Shown one piece after another: positions 36,443-45,465 of a stretch of 64,000 nt of DNA (its first letter is position 1; the number at the start of each line of letters is the position of its first letter). The stretch comes from WTFY01 sp965203725 (lineage in GTDB: Bacteria > Pseudomonadota > Gammaproteobacteria > UBA4575). The translations under genes were made by a program, and so were the position numbers. The notes beneath the pieces are model-generated. The model did not search any database, was not told the origin of the DNA, and saw only the letters and a program-made list of their open reading frames with translations. Where the stretch lies: contig CBDBDH010000001.1 in assembly GCA_965203725.1 (NCBI GenBank), positions 372,001 through 436,000 of the forward strand, in the 5' to 3' direction.

Positions 36443-37807
36443 TCATGTACAGGATTTTATAAAGTTGAGAAATTCCGGAATCCATTGATTCCTTTTCGTG
36501 TTTCTTTGGTGGGTGTAGCAGGCCAGCAGGTTCTTGTAGCGGATACCATCGTTCTTGCCATCGATTCCGAAACCGCGTTTCACCTCGAAAGAGTAGTCCT
36601 GGTCATCGGCCAGGTTTACGAGCGTGGAGTAATGGAACTCGTGTCCCGGGACCGCCTGCCGGGATGTACCGGACCACAGGTGCCGAGTGTTTTTCTGCAG
36701 CGTCGTGTAACCGCGTCCTGCAGGCTTTTCATGCATCTCGCAATCCGCATCGATCACCCCCGCCATTGCACATTTTTCCGAATCAACACGGATCGAATTG
36801 CAAAGATACATCAACCCGCCGCATTCGGCATAAGCGGGCATGCCATTCTCTATGGCCTCCCGAACCGCCCGTAACATATCCGCATTGGCCGAAAGCCGGT
36901 GCATGTTTTTTTCCGGAAAGCCGCCGCCGATGAAAAGTGCATCGGCCTCAGGGAGGCGGCGGTCATGCAGTGTGTCAAAGGGCAGCAATTGCACCCCCAG
37001 TCGGGAAAAGGTATCCAGATCGTCCGCGTAGTAAAAGCCAAAGGCCGCATCCCTGGCAAAGGCAATTCTCAACCCGTAATCCCGAACGCGCCCGGGGGGC
37101 TCGCCTGCCGGTGATTCGGGCGCCCACGCGGAATCTGCAATGGCCGTGACACCATCCAGGTTTACCTGCTCTGCGACCACCTCGGAAATATCCGCGATGT
37201 GCCTGCCGGCCAACGGGTCCTCGTTGCTCGGCATCAGGCCCAGATAACGTTCGACCAGTTCGAGTTTCCGATTGCGATGCACGGCGCCCAGCACAGGCAC
37301 ATCCGTGTAACGCTCAATCGCAGCCGTCAACTTGGCTGCATGCCGGTCACCACCCACCAGATTCAGGATGGCGCCTGCGATTTTTACGTCCGGATCAAAT
37401 TGCTGGTACCCCAGTATCAGTGGAGCCACCCCCCGGATCGTGCCGCAGGTGTCGAGCGTCAGGATCACCGGCACCTCGAGCAGTTTTGCCAAGGCGGCAC
37501 TGCTGTCACGGCCATCCTCGCTCAAGCCGTCATAGAGGCCCTTGTTGCCTTCAATGACGCCAATCGCGGCGTCCCGTGCCTGTCTCTCGTACAGGGAGAC
37601 CATCTCTTCCCCTGTCTGCGTCCAGAAATCAAGGTTGTAGCAGCTGCGCTTCGATGCCTTGGACAACCACATGGGGTCTATGTAGTCCGGGCCCTTCTTG
37701 AAGGTCTGCACTTGCATGCCGCGCTGGCTCAGGGCCGCACTGATTCCGATGCTCAGTACGGTCTTGCCCGAGGACTTGTGGGCGGCCGAAATCAGGACGG
37801 ATGCCAT
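36443..37807 (-). CDS. dsrN: DsrN, siroheme/cobyrinate amidase
   Basis: Homologue of cobyrinate a,c-diamide synthase (CbiA/CobB) that is proposed to amidate siroheme to the siro-amide of DsrAB. The 454 residues have the P-loop-like AAHKSSGKTVLSIG at the start, the GPDYIDPMW segment, the EGNKGLYDG motif, and a class I glutamine amidotransferase-like C-terminal half with the cysteine in YAECGGLMYL. Position between dsrP and dsrR supports DsrN rather than a B12 enzyme. Confidence 0.94.
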   Translation of the reverse strand: MASVLISAAHKSSGKTVLSIGISAALSQRGMQVQTFKKGPDYIDPMWLSKASKRSCYNLDFWTQTGEEMVSLYERQARDAAIGVIEGNKGLYDGLSEDGRDSSAALAKLLEVPVILTLDTCGTIRGVAPLILGYQQFDPDVKIAGAILNLVGGDRHAAKLTAAIERYTDVPVLGAVHRNRKLELVERYLGLMPSNEDPLAGRHIADISEVVAEQVNLDGVTAIADSAWAPESPAGEPPGRVRDYGLRIAFARDAAFGFYYADDLDTFSRLGVQLLPFDTLHDRRLPEADALFIGGGFPEKNMHRLSANADMLRAVREAIENGMPAYAECGGLMYLCNSIRVDSEKCAMAGVIDADCEMHEKPAGRGYTTLQKNTRHLWSGTSRQAVPGHEFHYSTLVNLADDQDYSFEVKRGFGIDGKNDGIRYKNLLACYTHQRNTKRNQWIPEFLNFIKSCT

Positions 37808-37848
37808 GACGCTATGCGGGACCCTTCACAAGAGCGGCCCGTATTCCG

Positions 37849-39060
37849 CTACGCGGTAACGGTTTTCGGTCTGAGAGCCTTGTCTGACAAGCTTTCAGGC
37901 AAAAATTCAAGCACGGCAATTCCCACCGTGACAATGATCAGCGCCACACAGACTCCTCCCACACCAAGCAAAATCTCAAAAATGCTGGGTGCATACTGAC
38001 CGACAACCCCGTCATAAAAGCTGCTGCTTTCCTCCATGCCCGGGAAGAGCACCAGGGGATAGGCCTGTCCGCCAATGATGATCACATACAGCTGGGCCAG
38101 GCCCCCTGCGATCACCAGAAGCGCCGCCAGCGAGATCATGTGTCTTGACTGGCTGAATGGCTTGACGAAGACCAGTACGAGCGGTACCACGCTGCCGATG
38201 AGCATCTGCGCCCCCCAGAACAGGAAGGTGTAGATGCCGCCGTCCACCAGAATGAAACGCTCGACACCATGGTGCTCCGTGGCATACAAATTGGTCAGGT
38301 GGTACACCAGGACGAAATAGAACACCGCGGCAATGAAGATGCCCAGCAACACCCTGAGCTTGTGCAGTATGGCGTCGCCCAGCTGGCGTTGGGTCCATGC
38401 ATAGCTTGCCTGCAGTACCAGGATGAAGACAGCCAGGCCAAACGAAAATGACATGATGATGAACAAGGGTGCCATGATGGCCGCATCGTATGCCTGGCGC
38501 GCAACCAGGAATCCGAAGATCGACCCAGTACCGGTGGTGAGGATCAACCGCCAGATGAACGCGGCGAATCCGGCTGACCTGGAGAAGCGATTCATTTTCC
38601 TTTCCATCATCATCCAGAGGTACACGGCGGTGATGAAAATGAATCCGACATACAGGAATATGTTCCAGGCAAAGATGGATTTGAAGTTATACACCGTCAT
38701 GGCAACGATCAGGCGATCGGGCCGGCCGAGGTCCAGAACCAGTATGATCAGACCCCCTACCAGCAGTGCAATGGCAAGAAGGGCGGACAACCTCGCAAGC
38801 GGCTTGTAGTCGATCTTCCCGAATACGGAAGAGATCGATGCCACATTGAGGGCGCCCGAAGCTGCCACGATCAGAAAGACAGCTACGACATGCGGGAAGC
38901 CCCACACAATCTGGTTGTTCATGCCGGTGATGTGGTGGCCCTCCACGTCCATGTGGTGTGCTGCGAGATAGCCAACCAGCGCGCCGAAAGCCAGCAAGCC
39001 CAACAGGACCCAGTATTGAGCAGATCGGGCATCTATGGTGCTGAAACGAACGGTTTCCAT
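37849..39060 (-). CDS. dsrP: DsrP, NrfD-like membrane subunit of DsrMKJOP
   Basis: Quinone-interacting membrane subunit of the NrfD/PsrC family. From the ATG at 39060 it has 403 residues with ten predicted helices (for example LLGLLAFGALVGYLAAHH and GVCVALIIVTVGIAVLEFLP). An upstream extension of the frame overlaps dsrO and is not natural. It starts 13 bp after dsrO. The role is electron exchange between the DsrO ferredoxin and the quinone pool. Confidence 0.95.
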   Translation of the reverse strand: METVRFSTIDARSAQYWVLLGLLAFGALVGYLAAHHMDVEGHHITGMNNQIVWGFPHVVAVFLIVAASGALNVASISSVFGKIDYKPLARLSALLAIALLVGGLIILVLDLGRPDRLIVAMTVYNFKSIFAWNIFLYVGFIFITAVYLWMMMERKMNRFSRSAGFAAFIWRLILTTGTGSIFGFLVARQAYDAAIMAPLFIIMSFSFGLAVFILVLQASYAWTQRQLGDAILHKLRVLLGIFIAAVFYFVLVYHLTNLYATEHHGVERFILVDGGIYTFLFWGAQMLIGSVVPLVLVFVKPFSQSRHMISLAALLVIAGGLAQLYVIIIGGQAYPLVLFPGMEESSSFYDGVVGQYAPSIFEILLGVGGVCVALIIVTVGIAVLEFLPESLSDKALRPKTVTA

Positions 39061-39073
39061 GCGCGCTGCCTTT

Positions 39074-39850
39074 TTAAATACCCTGGTACCGGACTCCGGT
39101 ATTGAGCCCCAGGTCCGCACGAATCTGCGTACCGCCAAATTCCTCCAGCCGTTTTGAAATCTCACTCTCGGGGTCGTTCAAATCGCCAAACAAAAGCGCC
39201 TGGTGCCCTTCTTTGGCACAAGCCTCGGCACAGGCCGTGTTGTTGTCGCCTCGGTCCACCTTGTGTACACACAATGTACAGCTTTCCACGCATCCCTTGC
39301 CCCGGGGCGAGTGCGGTAGCTGGTCCTGGAGCGGCTCGTGGATAAACGAGCGTGCCTTGTAGGGGCACGCCATCATGCAATACCGGCATCCGATGCAGGT
39401 GTGCTTGTTGACCAGTACGATTCCGTCCACGCGGCGGAATGAGGCACCGGTCGGGCATACGTCGACACATGGAGGATGCTCACAATGCTGGCACATCATG
39501 GGCATGGATGTGACGTGGCCGGTTTGCTTGTCCTTTACGTCCAGTTTGCGAATCCACTGGGCGTCGGTTGCAGGACGGCCCAGGCTCCACAGACCATTTT
39601 CCTCGTTGCAGGCACTCACGCATGCATTGCAATCTTCATGACAGTTGTTTGTATTGACCAGCATGCCCCAGCGCTGCTGGCTGCTGACGGCCTGGTCATC
39701 CGGCTTGGCTTCCGCTGCACAATATAAAAAGACACCCGGTGCCAGGGTCAGGCCTGCCAGGGCAGCCATGCCCTGCGTGAAGTTACGCCGCTCGACACTG
39801 ATTTCCTCAGTGGTGTCCAGTGTGTAGCGCATGACAGGCTCGGTTCTCAT
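39074..39850 (-). CDS. dsrO: DsrO, periplasmic iron-sulfur protein of DsrMKJOP
   Basis: Ferredoxin-like electron carrier with four [4Fe-4S] clusters in the family. The ATG at 39850 gives 258 residues. The twin-arginine signal RRNFTQG is followed by a hydrophobic stretch (MAALAGLTLAPGVFLYC). Cysteine clusters seen: CHEDCNACVSAC, CQHCEHPPCVDVCP, CIGCRYCMMACP and CVESCTLC. Exported by Tat, and it acts with DsrJ and DsrP in the periplasm. It begins 4 bp after the dsrJ stop. Confidence 0.95.
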   Translation of the reverse strand: MRTEPVMRYTLDTTEEISVERRNFTQGMAALAGLTLAPGVFLYCAAEAKPDDQAVSSQQRWGMLVNTNNCHEDCNACVSACNEENGLWSLGRPATDAQWIRKLDVKDKQTGHVTSMPMMCQHCEHPPCVDVCPTGASFRRVDGIVLVNKHTCIGCRYCMMACPYKARSFIHEPLQDQLPHSPRGKGCVESCTLCVHKVDRGDNNTACAEACAKEGHQALLFGDLNDPESEISKRLEEFGGTQIRADLGLNTGVRYQGI

Positions 39851-39854
39851 GTCG

Positions 39855-40343
39855 TCACCTGGCGAAGGTAGTCGTGCTGAACTGCAAGGTTTCATGCAGT
39901 TGTGGCATGGATTGCTGGGCCTTCACGTCCGGCTCCTGTGCTTTTCGTATTGCTGCTGCCGGGCGATCGGCATGACATTGAAAACAGTCGATGTTCACCG
40001 CCGCGAATTGATGGCAGCTTGCACAAAAGTGCGTTTCTTGCGAGTAGCGTGCGTATTCACCCTGTGCATTCGGCGTGATGTGGCAGTCGATACACCCGAT
40101 CAGGCTGTACTGTTTTGTACGGATGCCTTCGACGACTGTCCTGTCCCTGTGGTCGAGGATGTATTCAAAGTGCTGCCTACGCATGATCTCTACGGGCTCC
40201 ACACACAGGGTGTCCTCACTGTATACCCCCTTGGGCGGCGGGATATCTTCCGGTCCGCCCGACACCGCTCCGGTCATGAGTACGCAACATGCCAGGGTGC
40301 CAGCAAGGCTTAAAAACCAGCGATGAACGGTGTGCCTGATCAA
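39855..40343 (-). CDS. dsrJ: DsrJ, periplasmic triheme cytochrome c
   Basis: Triheme cytochrome of the DsrMKJOP complex. Starts at a TTG (an in-frame stop lies three codons upstream, and there is no ATG before the signal). The 162 residues have an uncleaved or cleavable N-terminal hydrophobic signal (WFLSLAGTLACCVLMTGA). There are three heme c motifs: CIDCH (84-88), CASCH (107-111) and CFQCH (120-124). Cys47 matches the unusual cysteine proposed to ligate heme 2 in A. vinosum. Confidence 0.94.
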   Translation of the reverse strand: MIRHTVHRWFLSLAGTLACCVLMTGAVSGGPEDIPPPKGVYSEDTLCVEPVEIMRRQHFEYILDHRDRTVVEGIRTKQYSLIGCIDCHITPNAQGEYARYSQETHFCASCHQFAAVNIDCFQCHADRPAAAIRKAQEPDVKAQQSMPQLHETLQFSTTTFAR

Positions 40344-40385
40344 GGTACTTCACTTCGGCCCAGTCATGACGTAACTTCAGCTCAC

Positions 40386-41939
40386 TTAGGCCGCCTCGGC
40401 CTGCTCCTGTCCTTCCCCGGGCGGATCTTCATCAGATTCTTCCTTCCCTTCGGGCTGCAGCACGATTGCGTTGCTGACGAGCTGGTGCAGGCTGACGATC
40501 TGGTCCATCTCGAAATCATAGTAGGGGAACACCTTGGAAAACTGGCTTTTGCAAATCGCACACATCGCGGCCATGTGGGTCACGCCGTAGTCATCCACGA
40601 CATTTTTAAGGGCTTCCATGCGCGGCAATGCGCCCTTGACTCGCAGTTCGATCAAGTCATCTGTCAGCAGACCGCCGCCGCCGCCGCAACAATAGGTGCC
40701 TTCCTTGATGGAGTAACTCGGCATGTCCACATAGTGGTTGCAGACCGTCCTGAGGATCTCTCTCGGGATCTCAAACTGGCCTCCCGGCCTGTCCCCCATC
40801 CGGGATGCGCGGGCAACATTGCACGAGTCGTGGTAGGTAATCACCATGTCATCATTTTTCGAGGGGTCCAGGGTCAGTCTTCCCTCCTGGATCAGGCTGT
40901 GCGTCACTTCACAAATATGCTGCGGCACCGGATAGCTGGGGTCGAGAAAATCGAACGGCCCGGCCAGGGTGTTCAGGAACGAATAGGCGACCCTCCACGC
41001 ATGCCCGCATTCGCCGAAGACGATCCGCTTGACGCCGAGATCAAGCGCCGCCTCGCGTATGCGAAGGGCAAGTTTTCGCATGTTTTCATAGCTGCCAATG
41101 AACATGCCGAAGTTTGCAGCCTCACTGGCATAGGAGCTCAGCGTCCAGGAAATGCCTGCCTGGTGAAACACTTTCGCGTAGCCGATCAACCCGTCGATGT
41201 GGGGCTCGGCAAAAAAATCGGCGGACGGCGTGACAACCAGCACATCCGCGCCCTTGACATCGAGGGGAAACCGCACCTGGACTCCGGTTTCCTCTTCGAC
41301 ATCTTCTTCCAGCCCTTCCAGGGTGTCCGCCAGCGCAGGCTCCGGCAAACCCAGGTTGTTGCCGATCACATGCACCTTGCCGATGATCTCATTGCAGTAT
41401 TTCTGGCCCTTGCCGACGGCGTCCATGATCTCGCGCGCAGCCATGGAGATTTCAGCAGTATCGATTCCATAGGGGCAATACACCGAACACCGCCTGCACT
41501 GGGAACACTGATGGAAGTAGCTGTACCAGTCATCCAGCACTTCTTCGGTCAGGTCTTCCGCGCCGACAAGCTTCGGGAAAAGTTTGCCGGAAAGCGTGTA
41601 GTAGCGCCGGTACACTTTCCTGAACAGGTCCTGGCGCGCCACAGGCATGTTTTTCGGATCGGTCGTACCCAGGTAGTAGTGGCACTTGTCCGTGCAGGCA
41701 CCGCACTTCACGCAGGAGTCCAGGAATACCTGCAACGAACGGTACTTGCCGGTAAGTTCACCCATCTTTTCGATCGCCACTTCTTTCCAGTTATCGACCA
41801 GCTCACCCGGATAACCGAGTTTTTCCTGCAGGTCAGGCTTGGCAACAAACGGCTTGCTGTGTGCCATGACGCCTTCCTGCAGGTGGGGAATGACCGGGTA
41901 CTCCCGGATCTTCGGAGTTTCAAATTCTGCAGCTGCCAT
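40386..41939 (-). CDS. dsrK: DsrK, heterodisulfide reductase-like Fe-S subunit
   Basis: Cytoplasmic catalytic subunit of DsrMKJOP that reacts with DsrC. The 517 residues have ferredoxin clusters CVKCGACTDKCH and CSQCRRCSVYCP, and the noncubane-cluster CCG regions: GECGHAWR, YHDSCNVARASRMGDR, CCGGGGG and CAICKSQF. These define the HdrD-like family. dsrL, which sits between dsrK and dsrJ in A. vinosum, is missing from here. Confidence 0.96.
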   Translation of the reverse strand: MAAAEFETPKIREYPVIPHLQEGVMAHSKPFVAKPDLQEKLGYPGELVDNWKEVAIEKMGELTGKYRSLQVFLDSCVKCGACTDKCHYYLGTTDPKNMPVARQDLFRKVYRRYYTLSGKLFPKLVGAEDLTEEVLDDWYSYFHQCSQCRRCSVYCPYGIDTAEISMAAREIMDAVGKGQKYCNEIIGKVHVIGNNLGLPEPALADTLEGLEEDVEEETGVQVRFPLDVKGADVLVVTPSADFFAEPHIDGLIGYAKVFHQAGISWTLSSYASEAANFGMFIGSYENMRKLALRIREAALDLGVKRIVFGECGHAWRVAYSFLNTLAGPFDFLDPSYPVPQHICEVTHSLIQEGRLTLDPSKNDDMVITYHDSCNVARASRMGDRPGGQFEIPREILRTVCNHYVDMPSYSIKEGTYCCGGGGGLLTDDLIELRVKGALPRMEALKNVVDDYGVTHMAAMCAICKSQFSKVFPYYDFEMDQIVSLHQLVSNAIVLQPEGKEESDEDPPGEGQEQAEAA

Positions 41940-41941
41940 AA

Positions 41942-42682
41942 CTAACCCGTATTGGATGATTCAAGTCTGGAAGCCCAATCCGCCACATGGCGACGCTCGC
42001 GGGGATTGTCCACTTGGTTTCGGGTCGGGCTGAAGAACACACCCGGGGCATGCAGGAGTTTGCTGAAGGGAAAGATGACCATCAGCAGGATCACCAGGCT
42101 CAGGTGCACGATCAGGATCAGGTCATGGGGCAGCGGGGACCAGTTGAAGGCAAAAAGCCCCAGGAAAAATGCCTTCAGTGCAACGATGTCCGTGTGTTCC
42201 ACAAAAGTCATCAATGCCCCCGTGACCCCGATGGCAATCAGCAGCAACAGCATCAGGTGGTCCGAGGGTGCGGATATGTAGCGGACGCGATCGACAAACA
42301 GCCTCCTGGCCCACAGGCCCGCCAGGCCCGCCAACATCATGAAGGCGGCATATTTCCCAAACGGCTGTAAAAAGACCACCCAGCCCCAGACCGGGTCGGT
42401 GAAGTAACGCAAGTGCCTCAACAGGACCAGCAGCAGGCCAAAATGAAACATCCATCCAAACAGCCAGGTCCACTTGTTGGCTTTGAACAGGCTTTCGAAT
42501 ATCGTCAGTTCCTTGACCATCCGGAACACGACACCGCCACGCGTGGTCGGCGCGGGAGTTGTGGGTATTTTTAAAGGCGCGGGTGCTTTGGCGTACTGCC
42601 AGATTTTATGTGCAGTAAATACCAGCAATATGGCAGTTGCCACATAGAACAAGACTGCAAAGACGATCGTTACGACTGACAT
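41942..42682 (-). CDS. dsrM: DsrM, NarI-like membrane cytochrome b
   Basis: Diheme cytochrome b subunit of DsrMKJOP. The 246 residues contain about five to six helices with histidines in WMFHFGLLLVLLRHLRY and VEHTDIVALKAFFLGL and LILIVHLSLVILLM. It is followed 2 bp later by dsrK, implying coupled synthesis. Confidence 0.94.
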   Translation of the reverse strand: MSVVTIVFAVLFYVATAILLVFTAHKIWQYAKAPAPLKIPTTPAPTTRGGVVFRMVKELTIFESLFKANKWTWLFGWMFHFGLLLVLLRHLRYFTDPVWGWVVFLQPFGKYAAFMMLAGLAGLWARRLFVDRVRYISAPSDHLMLLLLIAIGVTGALMTFVEHTDIVALKAFFLGLFAFNWSPLPHDLILIVHLSLVILLMVIFPFSKLLHAPGVFFSPTRNQVDNPRERRHVADWASRLESSNTG

Positions 42683-42790
42683 CTATCAGGGTTTCTTGGC
42701 ACTTCACACCCGGCATGAACAGGATCCCGATGCAGAGAAGAAAGGCAGCTTGACCTTTCGGCCATTTCCCTTGTTAAGGCTCGGTACAGC

Positions 42791-43123
42791 CTACACGCAA
42801 CCCGTCGGCTTGGGCAGACCCGCGTATTTACACGCCTGCTTCGCAGGACCGTAAGGAAACAGTTCATACAGGTACTTGCTGTTACCCTTGTCCTTGCCCA
42901 GTTTCTTGCCGATTGCTTTGGTCAGCACGCGCACGGCAGGAGCAATCTGGTACTCTTCGTAGTACGAGCGCAGAAAGTTAATCACCTCCCAGTGATTTTC
43001 CCCCAGCTCGGCACCATCCGCTTCCGCCATCGCATCCGCCAGTTCCGGTTGCCAGTCGTTAAGGTTGGCCAAATAGCCTTCTTCATCAGTCTCAAAGGTC
43101 TTGCCGTCTACTTCTAAAGGCAT
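42791..43123 (-). CDS. dsrC: DsrC, sulfur carrier with both conserved cysteines
   Basis: Sulfur-carrier substrate of DsrAB. The 110 residues end with the flexible arm GPAKQACKYAGLPKPTGCV. Both the inner cysteine (Cys98) and the penultimate cysteine (Cys109) are present, which defines true DsrC. A GGAG Shine-Dalgarno lies before the ATG. It sits after dsrH and 108 bp before dsrM, a gap where dsrC-specific 3' or dsrM 5' signals could lie. Confidence 0.98.
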   Translation of the reverse strand: MPLEVDGKTFETDEEGYLANLNDWQPELADAMAEADGAELGENHWEVINFLRSYYEEYQIAPAVRVLTKAIGKKLGKDKGNSKYLYELFPYGPAKQACKYAGLPKPTGCV

Positions 43124-43161
43124 GCAATTCTCCTCGTTTTCTCGCGTTCGTTAAACATATT

Positions 43162-43470
43162 CTACAGCCACGACTGAACGGTATCATGTTCGGTCGTCAA
43201 ATCTACAAAGCCATTATAATCGACTACCTGGATCCCATCGATGACCTTGCCATTGTCCAGTCCCCGCGCCTGGATATCCGGGCCCAGGACATAAATTGAA
43301 AAATCGTTCATGGCCTGAGTGACTTTCTCACTGAACCTCGTGTTGCGCATGGCACCGATCACGCCATCCTCAAACAGGAGCACCGAACTTCCCGCCTTGG
43401 CCAGGCGCAGACAGGATTCCAGGGCGTTACGTTCAAACGGGGACTTGTTTACGGTGTGCAAGGTGGCCAT
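43162..43470 (-). CDS. dsrH: DsrH, subunit of the DsrEFH sulfurtransferase
   Basis: TusB-like subunit of the DsrE2F2H2 hexamer that hands sulfur to DsrC. The 102 residues include ALESCLRLAKAGSSVLLFEDGV; Cys20 corresponds to the conserved DsrH cysteine. It starts 9 bp after dsrF and lies before dsrC. Confidence 0.95.
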   Translation of the reverse strand: MATLHTVNKSPFERNALESCLRLAKAGSSVLLFEDGVIGAMRNTRFSEKVTQAMNDFSIYVLGPDIQARGLDNGKVIDGIQVVDYNGFVDLTTEHDTVQSWL

Positions 43471-43478
43471 GGCAGATA

Positions 43479-43898
43479 TCAGAAACTCAGTATCACGTCC
43501 TGTTCATCAATGATTTTGACCAGGTCTTCGCGCCCGACCACGAACAGTGAATCCTTTTCGGCCCAGTCATCGTCCTCATCCTCGTATTTCAACGCCTGAA
43601 GATCCTCGGCGGACAAGCCGCGCTCTTCCAGGGACTCCTTCTCCACATACACTTTTTTGATATCGTAATCCCCGAGCGCCGTGTAGGTCTTGGAAAAGTT
43701 CTTCATGCCGATGCCGTCCGTATCCTGATCCTTGGTAAGCTGGTACACGCCGTCGTCCGCAAACACCAGGCTGATGTCCTGGTCAAACGCTGCCGCGATG
43801 AGAACAACCTCCAGAGATTCCAGCGCGTAGATCGTTCCGTACGGGGCCTTACGGTTGATATAACAAAATTTCTTGACTACGCCCTCGCCGTTTTCCAC
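43479..43898 (-). CDS. dsrF: DsrF, subunit of the DsrEFH sulfurtransferase
   Basis: TusC-like subunit. The 139 residues start at a GTG preceded by GGGAG and include the KKFCYINRKAPYGTIYALESLEVVLIAAAFD strand-helix region (landmark YGTIYALESLEVVL) and VFADDGVYQL. The active-site-type cysteine of DsrE is absent, as expected for DsrF. Confidence 0.95.
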   Translation of the reverse strand: MENGEGVVKKFCYINRKAPYGTIYALESLEVVLIAAAFDQDISLVFADDGVYQLTKDQDTDGIGMKNFSKTYTALGDYDIKKVYVEKESLEERGLSAEDLQALKYEDEDDDWAEKDSLFVVGREDLVKIIDEQDVILSF

Positions 43899-43916
43899 CA
43901 GACATCTCCCAGAAGT

Positions 43917-44309
43917 TCAATCCCCGAAAGTCACCAGGCGATCCGCCTGTATTCCGGCTTCGATGAGTTGACCCAGACCCGAGATACGAAAGCCCGGTGC
44001 CAGGTTATTCGCACTTTTGCCATGTCGCCCCATTTCGTCTTCGTCGAGCACCCCGCGACGCTGTGCAGCGGCCACGCATACCACCAGGTCCAGGCCATGC
44101 TTGTCGGCCAGACCGGACCATTCCAGGGTGAGATTGCGGTCATCCTGGGGCGGCACGCCCAAGCTCGTGCCGTTGTTTACTCCGTCGTGGTAGAAAAAGA
44201 CCCGAAAGATTTCATGCCCCTTGTGCAGGGCTGCTTTTACAAATTGGAGGGCCGAATCAGATGCTTGGTGCGTGTACGGTCCTTCATTGATCACAATTCC
44301 AAACTTCAC
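43917..44309 (-). CDS. dsrE: DsrE, sulfur-binding subunit of DsrEFH
   Basis: TusD-like subunit that carries sulfur as a persulfide. The 130 residues start at a GTG and show GPYTHQASDSALQFVKAAL and LVVCVAAAQRRGV. Cys78 is at the same number as the essential cysteine of A. vinosum DsrE. Presence of DsrEFH is a marker of the oxidative direction of the Dsr pathway. Confidence 0.97.
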   Translation of the reverse strand: MKFGIVINEGPYTHQASDSALQFVKAALHKGHEIFRVFFYHDGVNNGTSLGVPPQDDRNLTLEWSGLADKHGLDLVVCVAAAQRRGVLDEDEMGRHGKSANNLAPGFRISGLGQLIEAGIQADRLVTFGD

Positions 44310-44324
44310 ACTGCTCCCTCATGC

Positions 44325-45398
44325 CTAGAAACGGATATGAGCCGAAGAATTCAGGCTTCTGCGTGCACCACGCCAGTTATCAATGTGGAATTTGGTAAAG
44401 GGAAGTCCCGTGCTCTCAAAGAATCGCGGCCAGCCGATGCGCTCAATCCAGTCATTGATGCGCTCCCAGTCCCTGGCGCCATCACGGTAGGCCCGCAGGA
44501 TCTGCTTGACCACGGCGGTCGCTTCCGGCCAGCGCGGCGGATTGTTGGGAATCCCTGCAGCCACCAGTTTCTGGAAGGTGGGCTTGCCCCGTGCATTACT
44601 GTGATTGCCTCCGACCCAGATCGCAAGCTGGCTGTGCTCGGCATCATTGATCTGCATGGGCGGACAGGGCGGATAACAGGCCCCGCAGCAGATGCATTTT
44701 TTCTCATCGACTTCAAGCGAGGGCTTGCCGTTCACCTGTGCAGGACGAATCGCAGCCACCGGACAACGGGCCACTACGGAAGGCCGCTCACATACATTGG
44801 ATACCAGGTCATGGTTGATTTTCGGCGGCTTGGTATGCTGTACGTTGATCGCGATATCCCCCTGGCCGCCACAATTGATCTGGCAGCAGGAGGTCGTGAT
44901 GTGCACGCGGTTGGGCATGTTGTTTTCACGAAACTCATCGATCAGCTCGTCCATCATGGCCTTGACCACGCCCGAGGCGTCGGTACCCGGGATGTCGCAA
45001 TGCAGCCAGCCCTGGGTATGTGAAATCATGGCCACGGAATTCTTCGTTCCACCCACCACGAAGCCTTCGGTTTCCAGGGCATCGATCAGCGGTTGGACCT
45101 TGGAGTCATCCGCCACCATGTATTCGATATTGCTGCGGATCGTAAAGCGCACATAGCCTTCGGCAAATTCATCGCCGATCTCGCAAAGCTTGCGCAGGGT
45201 GAATACATCCAGAATACGCTGTGTTCCTGCCCGCACGGTCCAGATACGGTCCCCGTTGTCGGCAACGTGCAAAAGGACACCCGGGCGCGGGTGCTCGTGA
45301 TAATCCCAGGCGCCGTAATTCTTGCGCATCACAGGATGCATGTACTGGAATCCGTCGGGGCAACCCGACTCAATGGGTGCACGATGCTGCTGCGCCAT
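44325..45398 (-). CDS. dsrB: Dissimilatory sulfite reductase beta subunit, oxidative type
   Basis: Subunit of the siroheme DsrA2B2 enzyme that oxidises DsrC-bound sulfur to sulfite. The 357 residues show the siroheme/[4Fe-4S] ligand segment TTSCCQINCGGQGD followed by a distal cysteine region (VSNVCERPSVVARCP), and a ferredoxin cluster CICCGACYPPCP. It is 67 bp downstream of dsrA. Confidence 0.98.
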   Translation of the reverse strand: MAQQHRAPIESGCPDGFQYMHPVMRKNYGAWDYHEHPRPGVLLHVADNGDRIWTVRAGTQRILDVFTLRKLCEIGDEFAEGYVRFTIRSNIEYMVADDSKVQPLIDALETEGFVVGGTKNSVAMISHTQGWLHCDIPGTDASGVVKAMMDELIDEFRENNMPNRVHITTSCCQINCGGQGDIAINVQHTKPPKINHDLVSNVCERPSVVARCPVAAIRPAQVNGKPSLEVDEKKCICCGACYPPCPPMQINDAEHSQLAIWVGGNHSNARGKPTFQKLVAAGIPNNPPRWPEATAVVKQILRAYRDGARDWERINDWIERIGWPRFFESTGLPFTKFHIDNWRGARRSLNSSAHIRF

Positions 45399-45465
45399 TC
45401 TGTTCTCCTAAAACGTTGTAGCCTGATGCTTTACAGAAAGTGTGGATACGGCAGGACTGCAGGGT